DNA from: Pseudonocardia humida | GTDB lineage: Bacteria; Actinomycetota; Actinomycetes; Mycobacteriales; Pseudonocardiaceae | Direction: 5' to 3' | Length of the DNA stretch: 64,000 bases | NCBI RefSeq assembly: GCF_023898865.1 | Contig: NZ_JAGSOV010000006.1 | Coordinates: 60,112-124,111 of the forward strand | Shown here: positions 24,509 through 32,557 of the stretch, piece by piece | Numbering within the stretch: the first letter of the stretch is position 1 | Layout of the letters: each line of letters opens with the position of its first letter | Notes under the pieces: generated by a model | Databases searched by the model: none | What the model was told of the DNA's origin: nothing | Seen by the model: only the letters and a program-made list of their open reading frames with translations | Made by a program: the position numbers and the translations under genes

Positions 24509-25531
24509 GTGGCAGACCGACATGGGCGCCGACCGGGGCGCAGCGGCATCCGGCGGGTCGGCGCGGCGCTGAGCGCCGTGCTCGCCTGCGCCGCGCTGGG
24601 CGCCTGCTCCGGCGTGCAGAACGGTGCCGTCTCCGCCGACTCCGGGCAGGAGTACCCCTCGGGCCCGGTCGAGCTGATCGTCGGGGCGTCCGCGGGCGGT
24701 TCGACCGACCTGCTCGCCCGCAAGGTCGCCGAGGTGCTGGAAGGCCCGCTCGGGGCCACCGTGACCGTGCTCAACAAGCCGGGCGCGAACGGGGCCGTGG
24801 CGGCGGGCGAGCTGATGAACAGCGCGCCGGACGGGCAGCAGTTCATGCTGACCTCCGGCTCGCTGATGACCATCACCCCGCACTTCGTCTCCCCCGACGA
24901 GGCCCTGTCCGTCGACGACGTCCAGCTGGTCACCGGGGTCGGGCGCGAGGACTACGTGCTGGTGGCCAACTCCGCGGGCGGCTTCGCCTCGATCGCCGAC
25001 ATCGTCGCGGCCGGGCGCACCATCAACTACGGCACCTCCGGCGTCGGCACCGGCGGTCAGCTCTCGCAGCGGCTGCTGTTCGACCGGCTCGGCATCCAGA
25101 GCGCCGACGTGCCGTTCGAGGGCGGGGCGCCCGCGGTGACCGCGCTGCTGGGCAGCCAGGTCGACGTGGCCTCGGTGCAGGTGCTCGAGGCGATGCCGCA
25201 CATCCAGTCGGGCGCGTTCGTGCCGATCGCGACGTTCGGCGAGCAGCGCAGCCCGTTCCTGCCCGACACCCCCACGGCCACCGAGCAGGGCCACGACGTC
25301 GTGGTCGACCAGAGTCGGTTCGTCTGGGTACCGAAGGGCACGCCGGAGGCCACGGTCGCGAAGCTGGCCGAAGCCCTGAGGACCACCTTCGCCGACCCCG
25401 GCTACCAGGACTTCATCGCGCAGAGCTACATCACCGCCGACGAGACCGACGCGGCCACCACCGCGGCCAACCTGCAGGCCGACCGCGAGCGCTACGGGGC
25501 CGCGATCAAGGCCGCCGGCATCACCCCGTAG
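24509..25531 (+). CDS. tctC: Tripartite tricarboxylate transporter substrate-binding lipoprotein (TctC type)
   Basis: A 340-residue extracytoplasmic binding protein. A signal peptide ends in the lipobox LGAC (about residues 30-33), so it is a lipoprotein. Family features are PVELIVGASAGGSTDLLARKVAEVL, a NKPGANGAVAAGELMNS loop, TINYGTSGVGTGGQLSQRLLF and FEGGAPAVTALLGSQVDVAS. Start GTG 24509 has AAAGGAGA five bases upstream. It is the first gene of a tctC-tctB-tctA-gudD operon. Since the fourth gene is a glucarate dehydratase, the ligand is probably an aldarate rather than citrate. Confidence 0.88.
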   Translation: MADRHGRRPGRSGIRRVGAALSAVLACAALGACSGVQNGAVSADSGQEYPSGPVELIVGASAGGSTDLLARKVAEVLEGPLGATVTVLNKPGANGAVAAGELMNSAPDGQQFMLTSGSLMTITPHFVSPDEALSVDDVQLVTGVGREDYVLVANSAGGFASIADIVAAGRTINYGTSGVGTGGQLSQRLLFDRLGIQSADVPFEGGAPAVTALLGSQVDVASVQVLEAMPHIQSGAFVPIATFGEQRSPFLPDTPTATEQGHDVVVDQSRFVWVPKGTPEATVAKLAEALRTTFADPGYQDFIAQSYITADETDAATTAANLQADRERYGAAIKAAGITP

Positions 25532-25557
25532 GCCGGCGCCACCCGAGGAGACCACCG

Positions 25558-26139
25558 ATGGTGATCCGCAGCCGGCGCGCGAGCCGCGCCGTGCAGCCGG
25601 CGGGCGGGCCGGGCGGCGACCGGCCCGCCGACCCGCCCGTGCCCGAGCCGACCGCCGTCGCGGCGGCCGCGGAGGAGGTCCCCGACGAGCCGTCGGCCCC
25701 GCCGGCCGGCTACCTCGCCAACGCACTCGCCGCGGTCGTCCCGCTGGTGATCGGGGCCGGCGGGCTGGCGCTGTCGCTGGCGATGGGCCTGGGCTCGGTC
25801 ACCGCGCCCGGGCCCGGCCTGTGGCCGGCGATCGTCTGCGCCGGGCTGGTCGCCATGTCGGTGGTGCTGCTGGTCGGCGGGCGCCGCTTCCACGACGCCG
25901 AGGCCCTGACCAGCGGCACGCTGCCCGTCCTGCTGGCCGTGGCCACACTGCTCGCGCTGGTGCTGGCCATGCCCTACGTCGGCTTCGAGCTGCCGACCGT
26001 GCTGGTCGCCTTCGTCTGGCTGAAGGTCCTCGGGCGGGAGGGCTGGCTGCTCTCGACGGTGGTCGCGGTCGTGCTGACCGCCGTGCTGTGGCTGCTGTTC
26101 GTCCAGCTGTTCGACGTGCCGCTCCCCCACCTGATCTGA
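25558..26139 (+). CDS. tctB: Tripartite tricarboxylate transporter small membrane protein (TctB type)
   Basis: A 193-residue protein. The first ~65 residues are a Pro/Ala-rich cytoplasmic extension longer than usual; four membrane helices follow (about 68-88, 97-112, 128-144 and 163-185). The family pattern GLGSVTAPGPGLWPAIVCAGL between helices 1 and 2 is clear, as is MPYVGFELPTVLVAFVWLKVLG. ATG 25558 lies 26 bases after the tctC stop, preceded by GAGGAGACC. It partners with TctA in the membrane. Confidence 0.85.
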   Translation: MVIRSRRASRAVQPAGGPGGDRPADPPVPEPTAVAAAAEEVPDEPSAPPAGYLANALAAVVPLVIGAGGLALSLAMGLGSVTAPGPGLWPAIVCAGLVAMSVVLLVGGRRFHDAEALTSGTLPVLLAVATLLALVLAMPYVGFELPTVLVAFVWLKVLGREGWLLSTVVAVVLTAVLWLLFVQLFDVPLPHLI

Positions 26140-26166
26140 CCCGCACCCGATCCGGGAGGGACCCCC

Positions 26167-27711
26167 GTGGACCTCGGCCCCGTGCTGGACGGCTTCGCCG
26201 TCGTGCTGCAGCCGGAGAACCTGCTGTACTGCCTGCTGGGCGCGCTCGTCGGCATGCTGATCGGGGTGCTGCCCGGGCTGGGCCCGGCGGCCACCATCGC
26301 GATCCTGCTGCCGATCACCTACGGCATCGAGCCGGTCGCGGCGATCATCATGCTGGCCGGCATCTTCTACGGCGCCCAGTACGGCGGCACCATCACCTCC
26401 GTGCTGCTGCGCCTGCCCGGCGAGGCGTCCTCGGTGGTCACCGTGTTCGACGGCTACCAGATGGCCCGCCAGGGCCGGGCGGGCACGGCGCTGGGCATCG
26501 CCGCGATCGGGTCGTTCATCGGCGGCACCGTCTCGGTCGTCGGGCTCACCCTGGTCGCGCCGCTGGTCGCCGGGGTCGCGCTGAGCTTCGGCCCGCCCGA
26601 GTACGCCGTGCTCGCGCTGCTGGGCATCCTGCTGGTGTCCACGATCGGCACCGGCGGCTCGGTCAAGTGCCTGGTCGCGGCCGGGGTGGGGCTGCTGCTG
26701 GCCACGGTCGGGCGCGACTCGTTCACCGGGACCACCCGGTTCACCTTCGACAACCTGGCCCTGGCCGACGGCCTGGACTTCGTGCCGATCGCGATGGGGC
26801 TGTTCGGGCTGGGCGAGATCCTCTACAACCTCGACGCGCGGGGCCGGGGCCCGGGCGAGCCGCTGCCGGTGGGCCGGGTCTACCCCGGGCGGCGCGACCT
26901 GGCGCAGGCCCGGGGCGCGTTCGGCCGCGGTTCGGTCATCGGGTTCGTGCTCGGGGTGCTGCCCGGCGGCGGCGCGGTGCTGTCCTCGCTGGTCGCCTAC
27001 GCGGTGGAGAAGCGCCGCTCACGCACGCCCGAGCGGTTCGGCCGGGGCGCGGTCGAGGGCGTGGCCGGGCCGGAGACGGCCAACAACGCCGCGGCGACGT
27101 CGTCGTTCATCCCGCTGCTGACCCTGGGCATCCCGGCCAACGCCACGATGGCGATCATCTTCGGGGCACTGCTGCTGCAGGGCATCGTCCCCGGGCCGAC
27201 GCTGGTCGACCAGCACCCGGAGCTGTTCTGGGGCGTGGTCAACTCGATGTACGTCGGCAACGTCATCCTGCTGGTGCTGAGCCTGCCGCTGGTCGGGGTG
27301 TTCGTGCGGATCCTGCGGGTCCGCGCCTCGATCCTGGCCCCGATCACCGCGCTGGTCACCGTGTTCGGCGCCTTCACCGTGCAGAACAGCGTGTTCGACG
27401 TGGTGCTGGTGATCGTGTTCGGGTTCCTCGGCTACCTGATGAAGAAGTCCGGCTTCGAGCCCGGCCCGCTGGTGCTGGCGTTCGTGCTGGGCAGCCTGAT
27501 GGAGACCAGCGTGCGGCAGTCGCTGCGGATCTTCGGCGGCGACCCGACCGGCTTCCTGACCCGGCCGGTGTCCGGCGGGCTGCTCGCGCTGACCGTGGCG
27601 CTGGTGGTGCTGCTGCCGCTCGGGAAGGTGCTGCTGGCCCGCCGCCGCGCGGCGGCCGGGGCGGGCCGGCCCGAGGCGGGCGGCAGGGTCGAGTCGGAGG
27701 AGCGGCGGTGA
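26167..27711 (+). CDS. tctA: Tripartite tricarboxylate transporter large permease (TctA type)
   Basis: A 514-residue membrane protein with about 11-12 helices. The two conserved Gly/Pro-rich loops are present: LIGVLPGLGPAATIAILLP near the start and IGFVLGVLPGGGAVLSSLVAY in the middle. IFYGAQYGGTITSVLLRLPG and ETANNAAATSSFIPLLTLGIP are also typical. GTG 26167 is preceded by GGGAGGG. The stop overlaps the glucarate dehydratase start (GTGA), linking transport and first catabolic step in one transcript. Confidence 0.92.
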   Translation: MDLGPVLDGFAVVLQPENLLYCLLGALVGMLIGVLPGLGPAATIAILLPITYGIEPVAAIIMLAGIFYGAQYGGTITSVLLRLPGEASSVVTVFDGYQMARQGRAGTALGIAAIGSFIGGTVSVVGLTLVAPLVAGVALSFGPPEYAVLALLGILLVSTIGTGGSVKCLVAAGVGLLLATVGRDSFTGTTRFTFDNLALADGLDFVPIAMGLFGLGEILYNLDARGRGPGEPLPVGRVYPGRRDLAQARGAFGRGSVIGFVLGVLPGGGAVLSSLVAYAVEKRRSRTPERFGRGAVEGVAGPETANNAAATSSFIPLLTLGIPANATMAIIFGALLLQGIVPGPTLVDQHPELFWGVVNSMYVGNVILLVLSLPLVGVFVRILRVRASILAPITALVTVFGAFTVQNSVFDVVLVIVFGFLGYLMKKSGFEPGPLVLAFVLGSLMETSVRQSLRIFGGDPTGFLTRPVSGGLLALTVALVVLLPLGKVLLARRRAAAGAGRPEAGGRVESEERR

Positions 27712-28973
27712 ACGCCCGCCGGATCAGCCGCGTCGAGGTCGTCCCGGTCGCGTTCGCCGACCCGCCGCTGCTCAACGCGGTGGGCGTGCACGAGCCGTTC
27801 GCGCTGCGCGCCGTCGTGCGCGTGCGCACCGACGACGGGCTGGAGGGCCTGGGCGAGACCTACGCCGACGAGGTCCACCTGCGGCGGCTGGCCGCGGTCG
27901 CCGCGGCGCTGCCCGGGTCGGACCCGTTCGCGACGACCGCACTGCGCCGCGTCGTCGCCGACGTGCTGGCCCGCGGCGGCGGCGCGGGCGGCGACGGGGT
28001 GGCCGGGATGATCACCGGGGCGAGCACCGTCGACCGGGTGCTCGCGCCGTTCGAGGTGGCCTGCCTGGACCTGCAAGGTCGCGCGCTCGGGCTGCCGGTC
28101 GTCGACCTGCTGGGTGGGCGCGTGCGCGACGCCGTGCCCTACAGCGCCTACCTGTTCTACAAGTGGGCGGGCCATCCCGGCGCCGACGCCGACGGGTGGG
28201 GCGAGGCGCTCACCCCCGACCAGCTCGTCGCGCAGGCCCGGCGCATGGTCGAGGGCTGGGGCTTCACCGCGATCAAGCTCAAGGGCGGCGTGCTGCCGCC
28301 CGACGAGGAGGTCGAGGCCGTGCGCGCGCTGGCCGCGGCGTTCCCCGGCACGCCGCTGCGGCTCGACCCCAACGCCGCGTGGACCGTGGAGACGGGCATC
28401 CGCGTCGCGAAGGCGCTCGACGGGCTGGTGGAGTACCTGGAGGACCCGGTGCCCGGCATCGACGGGATGGCCGCCGTCGCCGCGGCGGCGCCGATGCCGC
28501 TGGCCACCAACATGGCTGTCGTGGCGTTCGACCAGCTGCCCCCGGCGGTCGCGGCGGGCGCGGTGCAGGTGGTGCTGGGCGACCACCACTTCTGGGGCGG
28601 GCTGCGCCGCTCGCAGCTGCTCGCCGGCACCTGCGACACGTTCGGGTTGGGCCTGTCCATGCACTCCAACTCGCACCTGGGCATCTCGCTCGCGGCCATG
28701 ACCCACCTGGGCGCGGCCACACCGAACCTCACCCACGCCTGCGACACGCACTGGCCGTGGAAGACCGAGGACGTGGTCCGGCCGGGCGCGCTGCGGTTCG
28801 TCGACGGCGCGGTCGCGGTGCCCGCGGGCCCGGGCCTGGGCGTCGAGCTCGACGAGGACGCCCTCGGTGCGCTGCACGAGCGGTACCTGGCCTGCGGCCT
28901 GCGCTCCCGCGACGACACCGGCTACATGCGCCGCTTCGACCCCGCCTTCGAGCGCAAGCTCGCCACCTGGTGA
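27708..28973 (+). CDS. Glucarate dehydratase-family enzyme (second copy)
   Basis: A 421-residue enolase-superfamily protein of the glucarate dehydratase group. Catalytic Lys pair in TAIKLKGGVLPP, metal ligands in LDPNAAWTV and YLEDPVPG, catalytic His in SMHSNSHLGISLAAM. The end region THACDTHWPWKTEDVV mirrors the [11 protein letters not shown] segment of the first copy. The two copies differ through most of their length, so they are old paralogues or have different aldarate specificity. GTG 27708 overlaps the tctA stop. It is the last gene of the transporter operon and is followed by a hairpin. Confidence 0.88.
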   Translation: MNARRISRVEVVPVAFADPPLLNAVGVHEPFALRAVVRVRTDDGLEGLGETYADEVHLRRLAAVAAALPGSDPFATTALRRVVADVLARGGGAGGDGVAGMITGASTVDRVLAPFEVACLDLQGRALGLPVVDLLGGRVRDAVPYSAYLFYKWAGHPGADADGWGEALTPDQLVAQARRMVEGWGFTAIKLKGGVLPPDEEVEAVRALAAAFPGTPLRLDPNAAWTVETGIRVAKALDGLVEYLEDPVPGIDGMAAVAAAAPMPLATNMAVVAFDQLPPAVAAGAVQVVLGDHHFWGGLRRSQLLAGTCDTFGLGLSMHSNSHLGISLAAMTHLGAATPNLTHACDTHWPWKTEDVVRPGALRFVDGAVAVPAGPGLGVELDEDALGALHERYLACGLRSRDDTGYMRRFDPAFERKLATW

Positions 28974-28977
28974 CGGT

Positions 28978-29019
28978 CGTGAGTGGAGAACAGGGCCAGA
29001 ACCCCGTTTTCCACTCACG
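28978..29019. terminator. Bidirectional hairpin between glucarate dehydratase and gntR
   Basis: CGTGAGTGGAGAAC (28978-28991) and GTTTTCCACTCACG (29006-29019) form a 14-bp stem with one mismatch and a 14-nt loop. The right arm covers the stop codon of the convergent gntR gene (29015-29017). The loop-proximal GTTTT/AAC and symmetric layout fit a terminator working in both directions. Confidence 0.6.
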
Positions 29020-29698
29020 AGCTCTGGAGGCGGCGCGCGGAGTTCGCGAGGTGGGTGCGCATCGCCGCCCCGGCGGCCAGCGGGTCACCCGCGGCGACGG
29101 CGGCGTGCACGGCGGAGTGCTCGGCGTGCACCACGGCGATCCGCTCGGCGGAGGCGGCCAGGCGCTCGTGCGGGATCGCCAGCATCCCCCGGCCCAGCGA
29201 GCCCAGCAGCGCGGGGAAGTGCCGGTTGCCCGCGGCGTGGGCGACGGCGAGGTGGAAGGCGTAGTCGGCGTCCACGGCGCGGGCCGGGTGCCGCGCGCCC
29301 GCGGAGAGCTCGGCGAGCGCGTCGGCGATGGCGGCCAGCTGCTCGGGAGTGCGCCGCAGCGCGGCCAGCCCGGCCGCCTCCACCTCCACTGCCGTGCGGA
29401 ACTCCAGCAGCTCGCGGGCCTCGCCCAGGCCCGTCCGGTCGTCGCCGCCCCCGGTCTCGACGCGGAACTCGCCGGAGTCGGGCGGGGCCAGCACGAAGCT
29501 GCCCCGGCCCTGGTGGGTGCGCACGATCCCGGCGGTCTGCAGCTGCGTGATGGCCTCCCGCACGACCGTGCGGCTGACCCCGTGCCGGGCGGCCAGCTCG
29601 CTCTCGGTGGGCAGCTTCGCGCCCGGCCGCACGACGCCCTCCCGCATCTCGGCCAGCAGCGCGGCGACCAGGGCGTCGGCCCGGCGGGGCCGGCTCAC
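29015..29698 (-). CDS. GntR-family (FadR subfamily) transcriptional regulator
   Basis: A 227-residue regulator. The winged helix-turn-helix covers residues ~7-70: LAEMREGVVRPGAKLPTE, then SRTVVREAITQLQTAG and GRGSFVLAP. The C-terminal FCD domain has metal-binding residues in DADYAFHLAVAHAAGN and AVVHAEHSAVHAAVAAGD. Start GTG 29698 lies 22 bases after the galactarate dehydratase stop on the same strand, so both are in one transcript. FCD regulators often control sugar-acid catabolism. The AT-rich element at 30884-30913 before the operon is a likely target. Confidence 0.85.
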   Translation of the reverse strand: MSRPRRADALVAALLAEMREGVVRPGAKLPTESELAARHGVSRTVVREAITQLQTAGIVRTHQGRGSFVLAPPDSGEFRVETGGGDDRTGLGEARELLEFRTAVEVEAAGLAALRRTPEQLAAIADALAELSAGARHPARAVDADYAFHLAVAHAAGNRHFPALLGSLGRGMLAIPHERLAASAERIAVVHAEHSAVHAAVAAGDPLAAGAAMRTHLANSARRLQSS

Positions 29699-29720
29699 CG
29701 CTCTCCCCCGCTGCGCCCGC

Positions 29721-30866
29721 TCACCCGTTCGCCCCGACCGTCGCGTCGGCCACCGTCCACCCGGGCACGCGGTCGCTGAGGGTCAGGCCGACGCCGGGCC
29801 GGTCGGGCACGACCATCCGGCCCCCGGCGATCTCGATGCGCTCGACGAACAGCGGCTCCAGCCAGTCGAAGTGCTCCACCCACGGCTCGCCCGGGTAGGC
29901 CGCGGCCAGGTGGACGTGCAGCTCCATGGCGTAGTGCGGGGCCAGCGCGAGGCCGGCCTGGTCGGCCAGCACCATCAGGGTCGTGAACTGGGTGATGCCG
30001 CCGATGCGCGGCGCGTCGGGCTGGATGGTGTCCACCGCGCCCGCCCGGATCAGCTCGACGTGCTCGCGCACGCTGGTCAGCATCTCCCCCGAGGCGATCG
30101 GGGTGTCCAGCGCGTCGGCGAGCCGGGCGTGCCCGGCGGCGTCGTAGGCGTCGAGCGGCTCCTCGATCCACACCAGGTCGAACTGCTCCAGCGCCCGGCC
30201 CATGCGCAGCGCGGTGGCGCGGTCCCACTGCTGGTTGGCGTCGACCATGAGCGGCACGTCCGGCCCGACGTGGCCGCGCACCGCGGCGACCCGGGCCAGG
30301 TCGACGCCCGGCTCCGGGTGGCCGACCTTGAGCTTGAGACCGCCGAGGCCGCGCTGCAGCGACTCGTCGGCGTTGTCCAGCAGGCCCTCGACCGGCGTGT
30401 GCAGGAACCCGCCCGAGGTGTTGTAGCAGCGCACGGTGTCGCGGTGCGCGCCGAGCAGCTTGGCCAGCGACAGCCCGGCCCGCCTGGCCTTGAGGTCCCA
30501 CAGCGCGTTGTCGATCGCCGCGATGGCCTGGGTGGCCGCCCCGCTGCGCCCGACCGAGGCGCCCGCCCACACCATCGCCGTCCACAGCCGGGCGATGTCG
30601 TTGGGGTCCTGCCCGATCAGCACGGGAGCCACCTCGTGCGCGTGCGCGAACTGGGCCGGGCCGCCTGCGCGCTTGGCGTAGCCGAAGCCGAGCCCGGTCA
30701 GCCCGTCGGTGGTGGACACCTCGGCGAACAGCATCGCGACCTCGGTCATCGGCCGCTGCCGCCCGGTGAGCACCTTGGCGTCGCTGATCGGGGTGGGCAG
30801 CGGCAGGCGCACGCTGCGCAGCCGGATCTCGCGGATGCGGTCGAGCGTCCCCGGTGCCGTGCTCAT
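29721..30866 (-). CDS. L-talarate/galactarate dehydratase-like enolase-superfamily enzyme
   Basis: A 381-residue mandelate racemase/muconate lactonising subgroup enzyme. It has the second-strand KLKVGHPEPG motif, metal ligands in MVDANQQWD, WIEEPLDAYD and ASGEMLTS, and the His base in LAPHYAMELHVHLAAAYP. This arrangement matches the talarate/galactarate dehydratases of enterobacteria (also YfaW-like). It probably converts galactarate to 5-dehydro-4-deoxy-glucarate/galactarate, feeding the adjacent pathway. I use ATG 30866 (MSTAPGTLDRIREIR), preceded by a GGGGGGA SD; longer frames up to 30959 lie within the promoter region and are not conserved. Confidence 0.8.
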   Translation of the reverse strand: MSTAPGTLDRIREIRLRSVRLPLPTPISDAKVLTGRQRPMTEVAMLFAEVSTTDGLTGLGFGYAKRAGGPAQFAHAHEVAPVLIGQDPNDIARLWTAMVWAGASVGRSGAATQAIAAIDNALWDLKARRAGLSLAKLLGAHRDTVRCYNTSGGFLHTPVEGLLDNADESLQRGLGGLKLKVGHPEPGVDLARVAAVRGHVGPDVPLMVDANQQWDRATALRMGRALEQFDLVWIEEPLDAYDAAGHARLADALDTPIASGEMLTSVREHVELIRAGAVDTIQPDAPRIGGITQFTTLMVLADQAGLALAPHYAMELHVHLAAAYPGEPWVEHFDWLEPLFVERIEIAGGRMVVPDRPGVGLTLSDRVPGWTVADATVGANG

Positions 30867-30883
30867 CAGCGTCCCCCCAGTTG

Positions 30884-30913
30884 TCATATGAATCGCCGAG
30901 TCATCATATAACT
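30884..30913. promoter_or_regulatory. AT-rich candidate operator upstream of galactarate dehydratase
   Basis: A strikingly AT-rich 30-base island in GC-rich surroundings holds the perfect palindrome TCATATGA (30884-30891). A related, reversed sequence follows at 30901-30913 (tcatcatataact). The two copies share AGTT and ATATGA elements in opposite orientation. It probably contains the promoter and the binding site of the co-transcribed GntR regulator. Confidence 0.4.
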
Positions 30914-30997
30914 CATCCGCCGGTTCCCCACTCGATCGGGTGTGTCGCGCCGCGACCACGGGTACCTCTGAGGCAACGGAACCGATCGGGGGACGGG

Positions 30998-32407
30998 ATG
31001 CACGCAGGCGCCGTGCTGGACGAGCGCTACGAGATCGGCCCGGAGCTCGGTCGCGGCAGCACCGCCACCGTGCACCGGGCCCTCGACCTGACGACCGGCC
31101 GGGACGTGGCGGTCAAGGTGTTCACCACCGCCCCCTCCCCCGCCGACCACGGCCGCGACCGCCGCGAGGTGCGCATCCTCAGCGGGCTGCGCCACCCCGG
31201 CCTGGTCACCTTCCTCGACGCAGGCACCGCCGACGGCGACCGCTACGTCGTCACCGACCTCATCGACGGGCGCAGCCTCGCCGAGGCGCTGGGCGAGGGC
31301 ACGATGGACGCCGCCGCCGTCGCGGCCCTGGGCGCCGAGCTCGCCGACGCGCTGGCGTACGTGCACGAGGAGGGCGTCGTGCACCGCGACGTCAAGCCGG
31401 CCAACATCCTGCTCGACCGCGACGGCCGCCCGCGGCTGGCCGACTTCGGCATCGCCCGCCTCGACGGCGCCACCAAGGTCACCCACACCGGCATGGTCGT
31501 CGGGACGGCCGCGTACATGGCCCCGGAGCAGGTGCGCGGCGACGACGTCTCGGCGCCGGCCGACGTGTACTCGCTGGGGCTGGTCCTGGTCGAGGCGCTG
31601 ACCGGCGAGCGCGAGTACCCGGGCTCCGCGGTGGAGGCCGCGATCGCGCGGCTGCACCGCCCGCCCCGCGTCCCGGCGGTCGCGGGGCCCGCGCTGGCCG
31701 GCGTGCTGCGCCGGATGACCGCGATCGCCCCGTCGGCGCGGCCGTCCGCGGCCGAGGTGGCCACCTTGCTGCGGGCGCTGCCCGAGCCCGGTGCCGCCCG
31801 TCGCGGTGCGGTGCGCCGGGTGCTGCCGCTGGCCGCCGCCGCCGTGCTGGTCTCCGGCCTCACCGCGGGATACGTCCTGTCCGGACCGGAGCCCGAGGCC
31901 ACGGCGCCCACGGCCGCGGTGCCCCCCGCCCCCTCCTCGGACGCCGGCACCGGCGCGCCCACCATCACCATCGTCGAGGCCGACTCCGCCGACACCGCTC
32001 CGCGGCTGGTGACCTCACCCCGGAGCACCGGCGGGAGCGGGCGGGCCGCGGGCCCGGCCGACCCCGCTCCCGCCGATCCGGGCCCGGGGCAGCAGGCCGC
32101 CGTCGTCGACGCCGCCGTCGCCACCGAAACCGGCTCCGACGCCGATTCCGCCGACACCGACTCCGCCGACACCCCCTCGGCGCCGGCCCCGGCCGATCCG
32201 GACGCGGTGGACGAGGCCGGCGATCCGGGCGGCCCCCAGACCCCGGCCGAACCGGCCGGCGACGCGGAGCGCCCCGACGTCGACGACGGCGGCCCGGGTT
32301 CGGACGCGGACGACGCCGAGGACGACGAAAGCGACGACGAGGGCGGTAACGGGAAGGGCAACGGCTCCGCCAGGAGCGGGAAGGGCGCCGGCGGCGGCAA
32401 GGGCTGA
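30998..32407 (+). CDS. Membrane-anchored Ser/Thr protein kinase
   Basis: A 469-residue Hanks-type kinase. Kinase domain about 11-262: Gly loop LGRGSTATVH, Lys40 in VAVKVF, catalytic loop HRDVKPANIL (129-138), DFG at 149-151, activation segment ending APEQ (175-178). One transmembrane helix follows at ~275-295 (LPLAAAAVLVSGLTAGYVLS). The ~170-residue extracellular part has no PASTA or other sensor domain. It is Pro/Ala/Asp-rich with repeated DSADT units and ends in a basic Gly/Lys tail (GSARSGKGAGGGKG). ATG 30998 follows a GGGGGAC SD. It is divergent from the galactarate dehydratase and 150 bases ahead of ctaD; its signal is unknown. Confidence 0.88.
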   Translation: MHAGAVLDERYEIGPELGRGSTATVHRALDLTTGRDVAVKVFTTAPSPADHGRDRREVRILSGLRHPGLVTFLDAGTADGDRYVVTDLIDGRSLAEALGEGTMDAAAVAALGAELADALAYVHEEGVVHRDVKPANILLDRDGRPRLADFGIARLDGATKVTHTGMVVGTAAYMAPEQVRGDDVSAPADVYSLGLVLVEALTGEREYPGSAVEAAIARLHRPPRVPAVAGPALAGVLRRMTAIAPSARPSAAEVATLLRALPEPGAARRGAVRRVLPLAAAAVLVSGLTAGYVLSGPEPEATAPTAAVPPAPSSDAGTGAPTITIVEADSADTAPRLVTSPRSTGGSGRAAGPADPAPADPGPGQQAAVVDAAVATETGSDADSADTDSADTPSAPAPADPDAVDEAGDPGGPQTPAEPAGDAERPDVDDGGPGSDADDAEDDESDDEGGNGKGNGSARSGKGAGGGKG

Positions 32408-32557
32408 TCCGGGGCTCCACTCACCGGTCCGAAGGCGGGCGACGGGGAGATGGGCACGGTCGGTGGTTGCCCCGTCGCCGGGAAGGGAGCACCCTGCGAG
32501 ACGGCCGGCGTGCGCGAACCGGCCGCCCCGTTCACCGTCGACCATGAGGTGAAGGCC

